This document shows, piece after piece, positions 18,112 through 26,491 of a stretch of DNA of 64,000 nucleotides; positions within the stretch are counted from its first letter, which is position 1, and each line of letters begins with the position of its first letter. Position numbers and translations under genes: made by a program. The notes under the pieces are model-generated. The model was not told where the DNA came from. It saw only the letters and a list, made by a program, of their open reading frames with translations, and searched no databases. Source of the stretch: Silvibacterium bohemicum (lineage in GTDB: Bacteria > Acidobacteriota > Terriglobia > Terriglobales > Acidobacteriaceae); assembly GCF_001006305.1 (NCBI RefSeq), contig NZ_LBHJ01000014.1, positions 194,931-258,930 of the forward strand. The letters run 5' to 3'.

Positions 18112-18752
18112 AGCGAGTAATTATTGGAATATCCGGAGCAACCGGCGCGACCTATGGAATCCGGCTGCTCGAAGTACTGAAGAATCTCCGCGATGTCGAA
18201 ACACATCTGGTGTTAACTCCTGCAGCACGCAGAACCATCGCACTAGAGACAGATTTTACTATCGAGCAGATCGAAGCGATGGCACATAGTGTCCACAAGC
18301 CGGGAGACATCGCCGCATCTATTTCTTCGGGTTCTTTTCGAGCAGCTGGCATGATCGTTGCGCCTTGTTCCATGAAGACTGTCTCAGGCATCGCCACTTC
18401 TTATTCTGAGAACCTTCTTTTGCGAGCAGCGGACGTCATTCTCAAGGAGCGCCGTCCTCTCGTCCTCCTCGTGAGGGAAACGCCGATGCATCTCGGTCAT
18501 CTACGCCTCCTGGTGCAGGTAGCGGAAATGGGCGCGATCGTAATGCCGCCGGTCCCTGCTTTTTATCACCGCCCCCAGACTCTGGCCGACGTAGTCGACC
18601 AAACCGTCAACCGTGCGCTGGATCTGATGGGAATCGAACTTGATCAGGATTTGTTTCCTCGCTGGCAGGGAGCCGTCGGCAACACAGCACTGAAGACGCC
18701 TGGCTTCGAGAGCCGTTGTTGCGAGACCGCAACGGCAGTAGCTGCGGACTGA
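18108..18752 (+). CDS. ubiX: UbiX-family flavin prenyltransferase
   Basis: A 214-residue flavoprotein that joins dimethylallyl phosphate to FMN to make the prenyl-FMN cofactor of UbiD enzymes. GISGATGATYG (residues 7-17) is the FMN-binding start, MIVAPCSMKTVSGIA near residue 86 and LVLLVRETPMHLGHLRL near residue 122 are diagnostic, and VMPPVPAFYHRP closes the active site. The start overlaps the VOC stop (ATGA). The C-terminal ~20 residues extend past the usual end and carry no motif. Presence in the same operon as the decarboxylase strongly supports the cofactor role. Confidence 0.93.
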   Translation: MKRVIIGISGATGATYGIRLLEVLKNLRDVETHLVLTPAARRTIALETDFTIEQIEAMAHSVHKPGDIAASISSGSFRAAGMIVAPCSMKTVSGIATSYSENLLLRAADVILKERRPLVLLVRETPMHLGHLRLLVQVAEMGAIVMPPVPAFYHRPQTLADVVDQTVNRALDLMGIELDQDLFPRWQGAVGNTALKTPGFESRCCETATAVAAD

Positions 18753-18823
18753 TGTAATTTCCACCCAAATAGTTGTCAATCGCTGGATCAACAATCAACA
18801 AACAATCGAAAGGATACAAGGAC

Positions 18824-19246
18824 ATGGCAACGACTGCGCATAAAATTACCATTGATGCTCCTCAAGAGCAGGTATATCAGGCTCTCGCCACTATCGACGG
18901 CCTCAAAGGCTGGTACACCCCAAATGTAGAAGGACGCGTTGGCAAGAACGAGGAAGCGACCTTCACCTTCAAGGACAAAGAACCGTTCAAATGGAGATTC
19001 ACGGATCTGAAACCAAATTCACTGGTCCGTTGGACCTGCGTCGAAGGCCCTGGAGCAGCGGCGGGCACGACCGTGACTTTCAAGGTGTCGGAGAAGAGCA
19101 AGCATCAGACAGTTGTCGAATGTGATCACGAGGACTGGCCGGATGGTCACGGAGCACTCAAGACCTGTAATACACTTTGGGGCATCCTGATGGGGCACCT
19201 CAAGGAATACTCCGAGACCAGAGTGCCCTCTCCAGCCTTTAACTAG
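18824..19246 (+). CDS. SRPBCC (START/AHSA1-like) domain protein, paralogue 1
   Basis: A 140-residue one-domain protein of the SRPBCC hydrophobic-pocket fold: HKITIDAPQEQVYQALAT, GLKGWYTPNVEG, and a long C-terminal helix GALKTCNTLWGILMGHLKEY. The ATG at 18824 follows a modest AAGGA site and is the position that aligns with the paralogue at 21614, roughly 60% identical by eye. Such proteins bind or shuttle small hydrophobic ligands; no enzyme activity can be read. It lies 71 bp after ubiX, so it may belong to that operon, and a strong hairpin follows it. Confidence 0.8.
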   Translation: MATTAHKITIDAPQEQVYQALATIDGLKGWYTPNVEGRVGKNEEATFTFKDKEPFKWRFTDLKPNSLVRWTCVEGPGAAAGTTVTFKVSEKSKHQTVVECDHEDWPDGHGALKTCNTLWGILMGHLKEYSETRVPSPAFN

Positions 19247-19263
19247 CTCAATTCCCATTTGAC

Positions 19264-19293
19264 GCGGTGGATGGTGCGGTCACCATCCACCGC
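19264..19293 (+). terminator. Strong hairpin after the first SRPBCC gene
   Basis: A perfect 13-bp stem, GCGGTGGATGGTG with CACCATCCACCGC, closes a 4-base loop (CGGT) 17 bp past the stop codon. No T-run follows, so termination may need Rho or the hairpin may protect the 3' end. It marks the likely end of the ubiD-ubiX-SRPBCC transcript. Confidence 0.6.
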
Positions 19294-19567
19294 TCAGCGA
19301 TAAACGCTACTCGCCATGTCGTTGCACATAGTGCCGCCTTAGTTGATGTGACTGTCGTGTAATCCCGCCATTCGATGGGAAGACGTGAGGGCTTTGCCGG
19401 CTGAGCAGGGACGCTGGTTCGATCCGGCCCGTGACTCTCGAGGTCGCTGGTTCTGATATGAGGGTGGGGATGAATCTTGAACGAGCGAAAAGAAATTTCT
19501 TTGAGCGTTTTGAACGGCATGGTTTCCAATGTTGGACACTTGCCGATCTGACAAAGGGAGTCGATCC
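19294..19567. other. Gene-free stretch before the second histidine kinase
   Basis: No gene is supported here. Overlapping minus-strand frames lack ribosome sites and family resemblance. The region should contain the promoter of the kinase gene at 19568, but no clear -35/-10 pair stands out. Confidence 0.45.
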
Positions 19568-20368
19568 ATGCATCAGCTCACGTCAGTCAATGGCAAAAGC
19601 AGTCTAGATACCATGAATATCCTTACCTCCGCCAATGTATCGCGGTTAGAAGGGATGCAACACACTCGATGCTCCATGAATGCGACACGTTACGGATCTT
19701 CAGCAACATTGATAGCGTCGTTGCTATCACACGATATTCGACATCATCTTACGGTCGTCTATTGTAACGCTGAATTCTTGAGCGAGCCGGAAACTCTAGA
19801 AGAAGACCGCAAACAGCTCTTTGAAGAAGTCAAGCTGGCAATCGCAGATGCAACAAGGGTGCTCGATTTCATCCTCTTTCACGCAAAAAGTGATCTTTCA
19901 GTGCAGAACACCGTGGAATCATTCAACGATCTCATTGAGCGAACGGTTTCAGCAATTCGACCCCATCCACATGCGGAGGGGGTAACTATCACCATTTGTG
20001 AGTCCCCATCGGTCTATGCCCGGTTCAACCAGACAATCGTCAGCAGTGCCGTTTATAACCTGATGCTAAATGCCTGTTTCGCGGCGCAGCGAGCCAGTGG
20101 GCCGGGGAAGGTCGAGATTTCGTTTCATGATGAACATCAATTCGTTTGCATTGTTGTGAAAGACAATGGTCCAGGTGTTCCTGCTGGGATGCTACAAGAT
20201 CTTTTCCAACCGTTTGGGAAGTCGGATAAGCAGGACGGTACTGGCCTGGGTATCACAATCGCAAGTTATGTCGCACATGAGTACGGAGGCAGCCTTCGTA
20301 TTGAAAGCAGTTCTCCGGGTTGTACGATTTTCGCTTTAAGACTTTTAAAGCGATTTTCCCAATTCTGA
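19568..20368 (+). CDS. Soluble orphan sensor histidine kinase, paralogue 2
   Basis: A 266-residue kinase with the same plan as the one at 9996-10892. The H-box LLSHDIRHHLTVVYCNAEF puts the His at residue 55. The N-box LMLNACFAAQ, G1 box DNGPGV and G2 box GTGLGITI follow. There is no membrane segment and no sensor domain in the ~45 N-terminal residues, and no response regulator is adjacent. The ATG at 19568 follows AAGGGAG; the frame is open back to 19529. Its last codons run into the decayed kinase fragment on the other strand, suggesting that a rearrangement joined the two. Confidence 0.83.
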   Translation: MHQLTSVNGKSSLDTMNILTSANVSRLEGMQHTRCSMNATRYGSSATLIASLLSHDIRHHLTVVYCNAEFLSEPETLEEDRKQLFEEVKLAIADATRVLDFILFHAKSDLSVQNTVESFNDLIERTVSAIRPHPHAEGVTITICESPSVYARFNQTIVSSAVYNLMLNACFAAQRASGPGKVEISFHDEHQFVCIVVKDNGPGVPAGMLQDLFQPFGKSDKQDGTGLGITIASYVAHEYGGSLRIESSSPGCTIFALRLLKRFSQF

Positions 20369-20545
20369 AACACGCCTCGTGCTTGATACCTCGATCAGTA
20401 TTAGAGGCACCCTGAATGGCTTACTGAGGAAACACTCTGCGCCCGCTATTACCTGCCTCATACAGCATAGTTTTTGATTCCTCACGATCAAGATCGAACT
20501 ATCCAAACCGGGCCTGTGGCTTAATTCGTATGTACTAAGTTGGGC
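20358..20545 (-). pseudogene. Decayed 5' fragment of a winged-helix/kinase gene
   Basis: Read on the minus strand, this gives residues similar to the start of the fusion kinase at 11053-14343: KPFRVPLILIEV against QPFRVLRMLIEF, and CFLS against VFLQ. DNA similarity runs through the whole stretch, including AACACTCTGCG. It has no start codon in the equivalent position, only about 55 codons align, and the kinase and TPR parts are absent. It is a remnant and should not be called a gene. Confidence 0.7.
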
Positions 20546-20691
20546 TTGCTTTATATGGATCTCGAAGCAATCCATGTTAAATCAATGACTTATGGGTTGA
20601 GGTCGATTTGACATTCAATTGACCTTCGATGCATTTATTTCATCGCAGTTCGCGTTCAGACTGAGGCCACAATACGTGCCGGAGGTTTCTT

Positions 20692-20895
20692 GTGGTGACG
20701 ACAATAGAGAGTATTCACAGACCCATTCAAGATCCACGAATCTGGCGAGAGAAAAGAATTCTTTGGGTATCTATGGCAAAACGTTGCACCGGCGCTGCTG
20801 AGTCTGCCGGTTTGCTGGCGGCGAGTTTGCTCAGGTTTGCGCCTATCTTGATTTTGCTGCTTGTAGCACACCTCTTTAAAGAGAACCCAATTTAG
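20692..20895 (+). CDS. Shortened paralogue of the small tail-anchored protein
   Basis: A 67-residue open frame beginning with GTG (ribosome site GGAGG) and ending FAPILILLLVAHLFKENPI, matching the C-terminal anchor of the protein at 14516-14917. TGAAESAGLLAASLLRF aligns with TGTADSIGLLAARSFRF. The N-terminal dozen residues also align (TTIESIH with LTVDDIH). The middle ~65 residues are deleted, yet the frame is kept open and the ribosome site is intact. It may be a minimal membrane protein or a decaying copy; I cannot tell which. Confidence 0.5.
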   Translation: MVTTIESIHRPIQDPRIWREKRILWVSMAKRCTGAAESAGLLAASLLRFAPILILLLVAHLFKENPI

Positions 20896-20975
20896 CAAAG
20901 CACTCCTGAGCGGCCTCCTGATTGGTCCCTTAGGTAACCCACAGAAACTCGGTCAAGGAGCCCGTGAGGACAAAC

Positions 20976-21362
20976 ATGAATATCGATCGCATCGACCATG
21001 TGGTACTGACTGTCAAAGACATCCAACAAACCTGCGATTTTTACGAGAACGTGTTAGGTTTCGAGGTTGTTGTTTTCAAACAGGGACGAACGGCGCTTCA
21101 TTTTGGGGAGCAGAAGCTCAACCTCCATCAACGCGGCAACGAGTTCGAACCGAAAGCAGCTGCACCCACGCCAGGGTCTGTCGATCTCTGCTTCATCGCA
21201 GAAACTCCAATCGAAACCGTCCGGCGCGAGCTTGAGGCCAAAGGGGTGTCTGTTGAAGTGGGGCCTGTAGAGCAAATTGGTGCTGTCGGCAAGCTGCTCT
21301 CTGTGTATCTACGAGATCCAGATCGTAACTTGATCGAAATTGCGAACTATGTTCCTGGGTGA
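20976..21362 (+). CDS. VOC-family protein (virulence-protein type)
   Basis: A ~128-residue vicinal-oxygen-chelate protein: MNIDRIDHVVLTVKDIQQTCDFYENVLGF at the start (quoted in two parts elsewhere in the family), LNLHQRGNEFEP in the middle and YLRDPDRNLIEIANY at the end. His at position 7, His in LHQ and Glu in LIEIAN fit a metal site. Residues LNLHQ and PGSVDLCFI are typical of the small one-domain group related to fosfomycin/glyoxalase proteins. A GTG four codons upstream is an alternative start. It lies 81 bp after the small gene. The substrate is unknown. Confidence 0.83.
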   Translation: MNIDRIDHVVLTVKDIQQTCDFYENVLGFEVVVFKQGRTALHFGEQKLNLHQRGNEFEPKAAAPTPGSVDLCFIAETPIETVRRELEAKGVSVEVGPVEQIGAVGKLLSVYLRDPDRNLIEIANYVPG

Positions 21363-21613
21363 TGCTTTGTGATTCGGCCTTTGTGAAGCAGTGCACTTCA
21401 TTCGGAAGGTGTCGTCAAACGGTCAATCGTGTTTCTGACATGGACGGAATCGAGTTCGATCACTACTTGGCCCCCGTTGGCGAGGGACATCGTCTGTCGG
21501 TCTCGGGTACTCCAACCGAGCCATACACCCACATTGCAAGGACTAGAGCGAAATTTCTACAGATTAAACATTTCAACACCAACACTGACCAGTTAGGTCA
21601 AAGGAGAACTCAC

Positions 21614-22036
21614 ATGGCATCGACTCAGCACAAAATCACAGTTAACGCTCCGGCTGCCAAGATCTTCAACGCCATATCGACAATTGAAGGACTTAAAGGA
21701 TGGTATACGCCAACAATAGAAGGTAATACGGCCAAAGGACAGGAAGCCACCTTTCTTTTCAGCGGGAAGAAGTCATTTCGATGGAAATTTGTCGAGATCA
21801 AGCCTTTTACGCATGTGAAATGGGAGTGTCTGGAAGGGCCCGGAGCAGCTCGTGGCACCTCGGTGTCGTTCAGTATCGAGGAGAAAGGTCCCCATCAAGC
21901 CTCGGTGGATTGCGACCACGATAACTGGCCTGACGGACATGGAGCGATCAAGACGTGCAATACGCTCTGGGGCATTCTCATGGGGCACCTGAAGCAGTAC
22001 GCGGAGTCGGGCCACCCGGACCCCGCATTCAGCTAA
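21614..22036 (+). CDS. SRPBCC domain protein, paralogue 2
   Basis: A 140-residue protein colinear with the one at 18824-19246: HKITVNAPAAKIFNAIST, GLKGWYTPTIEG, and IKTCNTLWGILMGHLKQY. AAAGGAG precedes the ATG at 21614, which fixes the start; the frame is open back to 21359, but that extension has no counterpart in the paralogue. The strongest conservation is in the C-terminal helix and the DNWPDGHGA loop, which probably line the ligand pocket. The function is unknown. Confidence 0.8.
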   Translation: MASTQHKITVNAPAAKIFNAISTIEGLKGWYTPTIEGNTAKGQEATFLFSGKKSFRWKFVEIKPFTHVKWECLEGPGAARGTSVSFSIEEKGPHQASVDCDHDNWPDGHGAIKTCNTLWGILMGHLKQYAESGHPDPAFS

Positions 22037-22043
22037 ACATCGA

Positions 22044-22080
22044 AAGGGACTGAAGGGAAAACACTATCTCCCTCACGTCC
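22044..22080 (+). terminator. Imperfect hairpin after the second SRPBCC gene
   Basis: AGGGAC-TGA-AGGGA can pair with TCCCT-CAC-GTCCCT with a 3-base internal mismatch and a loop of about 10 bases, within 10-45 bp of the stop codon. A T-rich stretch follows (CCCTGTTTC). It is a likely weak terminator. Confidence 0.4.
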
Positions 22081-22103
22081 CTGTTTCAATCGGAGCCTCG
22101 GAA

Positions 22104-23423
22104 ATGAGTGCAAGCGCGGCGAATGCGATCAGAGCAGCTGAAGCGGGAGAGTTGTCTCTTATGATTGCCGCACTTCTACTCGTGAATGGCGCAGAGACGA
22201 GACAGATCTACAAGTCACTCACGGACGCCGGCAGTGCTCTAGGTTACGAAGTTAACATCATCATCACGCTTGAAACATTGATTGTCCATACGGAGGTGGA
22301 CGGGGTCGCAGCTATTCGGATCGGGCACCACTTGCCGGCGCCCATCGTCAACATGACCCTGATCGATTGTGTGAATCAAGCAATAGAAACAATTAAAAAC
22401 GATCCCTCTGAGTGGCGCAGCGTGATATGCCGCCTCGAGAAGTTACAAAATATCAAAGCACTCTATTCAGCAAATGTCATCGCCGTTGGGATCGGCATGT
22501 CTGCTGCATCCCTCTCACACATATTCGGAGGAGACTGGTACATTTTCTCGATTGTCTTTATTGCTGCCACCGTTGGAACGTTGGTGCGTCAACGATTCGT
22601 TCAACTCGGTCTTAATGGTCTGGTCGTGCCTTTCTTAGCGGCTCTCAGCAGTGGCATCGTGGGCGGAATCGGAATTCACATTCACCATAGTTATAACGAC
22701 TATCTGTCGCTTGTCGCGCCCGCAATGCTCTTGGTACCCGGCGTTCCCCTGATCAATGGAATACGCGACGCGCTAGGAAATAATATTCATCTTGCCGAAT
22801 CTCGACTAACGTTCTTCACCTGCGTCACCGGAAGTATAGCCTTAGGCCTCTTTGTGGCCACTTGGATTACAGGAGTACGAATTCCGGTTGTGGGCTCAAT
22901 GACGCTTCTGCCACTCCTAGAAGATGCCTTGTTCACGGCGATCACCACAGTTGGGTTCGTGTTTCTATTCAATGTCGGCTACCGCGTTGCATGGGGCTGC
23001 ATTATCTGCGGACTATGTGGGCACACTTTGCGCAACGCCCTGATGCACGTCGGTCTGGATATGGTGTGCGCTACTCTGGTCGCGTCCAGCGTATCGGGAA
23101 CGATGGCACAGTTGTTTGCAAGACAATATGCGACACCGGCCTCTACGTTTGCTTTCCCCGCCGTTCTTGCCATGGTTCCCGGCGTATTCGCGTTTCGGTT
23201 TGTCATCGGCTTTCTTCAAATCACGCACCTGCAAGGGCACGCCTCCGCCGAATTACAGGCAGAAACTTTAGCCGCACTTGGAACTACTGCTTTGCTTGCG
23301 CTCGCCATCTCCGTCGGTCTCGCAATTCCCCTGTTCTTTTCTGTCAAGCCGCATCCGCATGGATTTCGACCAATCTTTTCACCGCAAGCAAAATGCCATG
23401 GACGGAGCGTAGATGCGGCCTAG
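22104..23423 (+). CDS. ThrE-family threonine/serine exporter-like membrane protein
   Basis: A 439-residue integral membrane protein. The N-terminal ~110 residues are the soluble ThrE domain (AALLLVNGAETRQIYKSL, VNIIITLETLIVHT), followed by five segments ending with LLVPGVPLINGIRDALGNN, the signature of the DUF1212/ThrE part. The C-terminal half carries a second set of segments of the ThrE_2 type (SGTMAQLFARQYATPASTFAFPAVLAMVPG). Both halves are fused, as in actinobacterial ThrE. It would export small amino acids or related compounds with the proton gradient; the substrate is inferred only from the family. Confidence 0.88.
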   Translation: MSASAANAIRAAEAGELSLMIAALLLVNGAETRQIYKSLTDAGSALGYEVNIIITLETLIVHTEVDGVAAIRIGHHLPAPIVNMTLIDCVNQAIETIKNDPSEWRSVICRLEKLQNIKALYSANVIAVGIGMSAASLSHIFGGDWYIFSIVFIAATVGTLVRQRFVQLGLNGLVVPFLAALSSGIVGGIGIHIHHSYNDYLSLVAPAMLLVPGVPLINGIRDALGNNIHLAESRLTFFTCVTGSIALGLFVATWITGVRIPVVGSMTLLPLLEDALFTAITTVGFVFLFNVGYRVAWGCIICGLCGHTLRNALMHVGLDMVCATLVASSVSGTMAQLFARQYATPASTFAFPAVLAMVPGVFAFRFVIGFLQITHLQGHASAELQAETLAALGTTALLALAISVGLAIPLFFSVKPHPHGFRPIFSPQAKCHGRSVDAA

Positions 23424-23513
23424 ACAATACCATGCATTTGCCGCAGTGCTGTCGAGAACACGAGGCGACCTTACGCTCGAATTCTTTACTAAGCGTGATG
23501 GACTTATCAACTT

Positions 23514-24995
23514 ATGAGCATGAATGCACTGCTTCACAAAGGACGTACGTGTAGGTTTGGTAGCGGCGTACTCATTGTTATCGTGCTGGCGGCCTTAGCT
23601 ATGGTTAGGTCCGGAATAGCTCAGAGTGCACCCGAATTGCCGAATGCGCCGTGGCACGCACCGATCGAATTGAGTGTTGCAAAGCAAGCACATTTAACAC
23701 CGGATGCCATACTTGCGCCGGATACGAAAAAGACGTACTCGCTTGCTGAGCTTATAGACCTTGCGGAGTCTAACAACCCAGAAACACGGCTCGCCTGGGA
23801 GCGAGCTCGTACTCAGGCAGAGGCACTTGGAGTTGCAAAAAGCGAACTCTACCCAACTCTCGCGACTCTGGCGATCGCAGATGCGAACCGTGACCAGGTA
23901 TATCTGGACACACGCTTTTATCGCCAGACAAATGCGGCCATAGAAGTGCCGCTGGATTTGAATTACACCATTTTCGATTTTGGGGCACGATCTGGTCGTA
24001 TCGATGCCGCACGAGGGGACTTGTTAGCGGCCAACTTTTCGTTCAACGATGTGCATAGGCGGCTGATCTACGAAGCGTCGACTTCTTACTACCAACTACT
24101 CAACGCGACCGGGCAGGTGGCGGCTGCCCAAGCAGCTTTGGCGAATGCACAGGCGGTCCAGCAGGCAGCCGAGGCTCGGCTGGGAAACGGGTTGGCTACA
24201 TCGCCTGACGTGCTCGAAGCGCGTGCCGTCACTGCACAATCGGCCTACGATTTGCAGGCTGCAATTGGCGCCGAGGAGGTAGCCCGCGGAAACCTCCTAA
24301 CCGTATTGGGAAACTCTCCAGCTTCGACCATCATTGTGCAGCCAATCGATGAGCTCAATATTCCAGATTCCGTGGAAAGTTCAGTTGACAGCCTCATCGA
24401 TCGCGCGCTGGAGCAACGTCCAGACCTGATGCAGCGGATTGCAGCGATTCGCTCGGCGACAGCGCGTTTAAAAGAGACGCGAGCGGCATATTATCCCTCG
24501 CTGCGAGTCCACGCCTATCCCGATCCGCAGGCCTTGTATAGTCTTCAGCAAACCTTTCCTTGGGGATTTACAGCTGGTTTGAATGGAGATGTCAGCTTTC
24601 AGTTGGAATGGAACTTGTTCGATGGTGGCGCGCGCAGGCACCGGACAGCAGAAGCTGCCGCTCAGCTTCATGCTGAGCAGGCAAACGCTGCGGTGACACG
24701 GGACAAAGTGGAAAACGAAGTCTGGACCGCCTATTCAAATCTCAAGACCGCATTCCGCCAACGTGAGGCGGCATCTGCTCTGTTGACAGCAGCCGATCAG
24801 TCGTACACCGCCGAGTTCACCTCCTATCATGCCGGTGTCCGCAACTTGCTCGATGTAACTGAAGCGCAGCAAACACTAGCTCGCGCCCGCTCAACGGACG
24901 TGCTTGCACGCACGCAGGTCCTCACAGCACTCGCCGCACTTGCCTTCGAAACAGCGGAAACGATTCAGCCCAAATACTCGAGGTCACACCCATGA
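23514..24995 (+). CDS. TolC-family outer membrane efflux protein (MdtP-like)
   Basis: A 493-residue outer-membrane channel protein with a signal-like hydrophobic segment (residues ~15-33). The periplasmic coiled-coil repeats of OEP domains are clear: YSLAELIDLAESNNPETRLAWERARTQ in the first half and LIDRALEQRPDLMQRIAAIRSA in the second, with RNLLDVTEAQQTLARAR near the end. It lacks a lipobox. Its stop overlaps the ytcA-like gene (ATGA), opening an operon TolC-YtcA-HlyD-FUSC, the same gene set as E. coli mdtP-ytcA-mdtN-mdtO but in a different order. Confidence 0.88.
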   Translation: MSMNALLHKGRTCRFGSGVLIVIVLAALAMVRSGIAQSAPELPNAPWHAPIELSVAKQAHLTPDAILAPDTKKTYSLAELIDLAESNNPETRLAWERARTQAEALGVAKSELYPTLATLAIADANRDQVYLDTRFYRQTNAAIEVPLDLNYTIFDFGARSGRIDAARGDLLAANFSFNDVHRRLIYEASTSYYQLLNATGQVAAAQAALANAQAVQQAAEARLGNGLATSPDVLEARAVTAQSAYDLQAAIGAEEVARGNLLTVLGNSPASTIIVQPIDELNIPDSVESSVDSLIDRALEQRPDLMQRIAAIRSATARLKETRAAYYPSLRVHAYPDPQALYSLQQTFPWGFTAGLNGDVSFQLEWNLFDGGARRHRTAEAAAQLHAEQANAAVTRDKVENEVWTAYSNLKTAFRQREAASALLTAADQSYTAEFTSYHAGVRNLLDVTEAQQTLARARSTDVLARTQVLTALAALAFETAETIQPKYSRSHP

Positions 24996-25255
24996 AGCGA
25001 ACACCGGGGGCACGGCGGATCTGGGTAATAGTTTTCTACTGCGTCTGTCTCGACGGCTGTTCGCAGGCTCCCGCGTATGACGTCATGGGCTCGCTGTTTC
25101 CAGCGTGGCTTGTCTGTATCGCAACAGGAGGACTGCTGTCGCTGATCGCACGAATAATTTTGTTGCGACTGCGAGTCAACCTACCCTTCCCGTTCTTGGC
25201 GTATCCCTGCCTAGCGGCTGCCTTCACCTTTGGTATCTGGCTGATTTTTTATTGA
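24992..25255 (+). CDS. ytcA: YtcA-family small lipoprotein/membrane protein
   Basis: An 87-residue protein with a lipobox-like LDGC near residue 22, then GSLFPAWLVCIATGGLLSLIARI and a second hydrophobic segment to the C-terminus. This matches the YtcA layout: a lipobox, a PSW/PAW motif, then two membrane spans with NL between. YtcA genes are found next to mdtN in enterobacteria, and here the gene overlaps the outer-membrane gene by four bases and is 16 bp before the adaptor gene. The function is not established; it is probably a partner of the pump. Confidence 0.75.
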   Translation: MKRTPGARRIWVIVFYCVCLDGCSQAPAYDVMGSLFPAWLVCIATGGLLSLIARIILLRLRVNLPFPFLAYPCLAAAFTFGIWLIFY

Positions 25256-25271
25256 TTCTTGAGGAGGGAAC

Positions 25272-26489
25272 ATGGTACCACCGACGTTGGAAAAGACTGC
25301 CTACCGTCCACTCGAGAGATGGGGCACGTTCATTATTATGGCCTTTGCATTGTTGCTTGGACTTACTGTCCTATGGCGCTCGGATCATCACCCGCGCACT
25401 GATGATGCGGAGGTATTCGCCAACTTCATCGGCATAGCTCCTCAGGTGGAAGGGCCGATTCTACAGCTGAATGTCCGCGACAATCAGTTTGTAAAGAAGG
25501 GCGATTTGCTCTTTGCGATTGATTCACGGCCGTACCAATATGCATATGAGCGTACTTTGTCACTACAGGCAATTCTGGAAGGACAGATTCAGGACGAACA
25601 ACGCCGCATTGCAGCGCAGGTAAGTGGCGTTTCCGTAGCGAAGGCAGGCATTGACACTGCCGAAGCGGATGTCAAGCACTGGGCTGCAGCGATCGAGGAA
25701 GCCAACGCCGACGTAACTCACGCCGAGCAGGGTGTTGCAAGGGCAAAGGCAGAATGGACCTATGCGAGTGACAATCTGCAGCGGCTGGAGCCGTTGCTCC
25801 AACGGCAGTTCGTAACGGTGGACCAGGTCGATCGCGCACGTAGCGTTGAGACCGCACAGGCAGAAGCGCTGAAGCAAGCTCAGTCACAGCTGGTGATGGC
25901 GCAGGCCGAAGTTAAGTCGGCAGCAGCCCAATACTCGCACGCTGTTGCCGCGGTCGAACAAAGCCACGCGCAGCATCAGCAAGCACAACATTCCGTTCTA
26001 ACCCTCGATCCATTGATAAGCCAGCGCGGCGAACGTGCAGCGGAAACAAAAACTGCTCGATACAACCTCGATAATTGCGCCATCTATGCGCCTTTCGACG
26101 CTTTTGTTACTAATCTCACCATCTCAGAAGGAGAGTATGCCCATGTTGGGCAACAGGTTTTTGTTTTGATCGATGCACGTAAATGGTGGGTCTTGGCAAA
26201 CTTCCGAGAAGGGCAACTTCGTCACATCCGTCCCGGCATGGCTGCTGATGTCTATATCTTGTCGCGGCCTCACGAGCGCTTTCAAGGTGTAGTAGACAGC
26301 ATCGGCTTCGGCGTGACGCCGGACGCGGATGTGCTGGGTCATCTTGGGCCCGGATTACCCGACGTCCAACGCACACTTAACTGGGTACACCTGGCCGCAC
26401 GGTATCCGGTGCGGATACGTGTTGAGAATCCACCCCGGGATCTATTTCGAATCGGGGAAACCGCAGTAACCACGATTCGCGGGTACTGA
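25272..26489 (+). CDS. HlyD-family periplasmic adaptor (MdtN/EmrA-like)
   Basis: A 405-residue membrane-fusion protein with one N-terminal membrane span (FIIMAFALLLGLTVLW). TDDAEVFANFIGIAPQVEGPI starts the lipoyl half, followed by a long Ala/Gln-rich coiled-coil hairpin (residues ~95-235), then RYNLDNCAIYAPFDAFVTNL, the second lipoyl half, and a beta-barrel. It links the inner-membrane FUSC protein to the TolC channel. GAGGAGG precedes the ATG. The stop is 2 bases before the FUSC start, so the two are translated together. Confidence 0.9.
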   Translation: MVPPTLEKTAYRPLERWGTFIIMAFALLLGLTVLWRSDHHPRTDDAEVFANFIGIAPQVEGPILQLNVRDNQFVKKGDLLFAIDSRPYQYAYERTLSLQAILEGQIQDEQRRIAAQVSGVSVAKAGIDTAEADVKHWAAAIEEANADVTHAEQGVARAKAEWTYASDNLQRLEPLLQRQFVTVDQVDRARSVETAQAEALKQAQSQLVMAQAEVKSAAAQYSHAVAAVEQSHAQHQQAQHSVLTLDPLISQRGERAAETKTARYNLDNCAIYAPFDAFVTNLTISEGEYAHVGQQVFVLIDARKWWVLANFREGQLRHIRPGMAADVYILSRPHERFQGVVDSIGFGVTPDADVLGHLGPGLPDVQRTLNWVHLAARYPVRIRVENPPRDLFRIGETAVTTIRGY

Positions 26490-26491
26490 AT

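Larger units (their letters stand above)
20358..20935. repeat. Duplicated block, copy 2 (degenerate)
   Basis: This is the partner of 14160-14945. The order is the same: kinase 5' remnant on minus, TTGACA promoter region, small gene on plus, and a shared 3' flank (TTTAGCAAAGCACTCCTGAGCG against TTTAGCAGAGCACTTCTGAGCG, given here only to show the match over 20 bases at 20890 and 14914). The central ~200 bp of the small gene are missing relative to copy 1. Confidence 0.72.

Noticed and set aside
19408..19430. A tRNA T-arm-like string (GGTTCGATCC with flanking pairing bases)
   Set aside because: No D-arm, anticodon arm or acceptor stem can be built around it on either strand.
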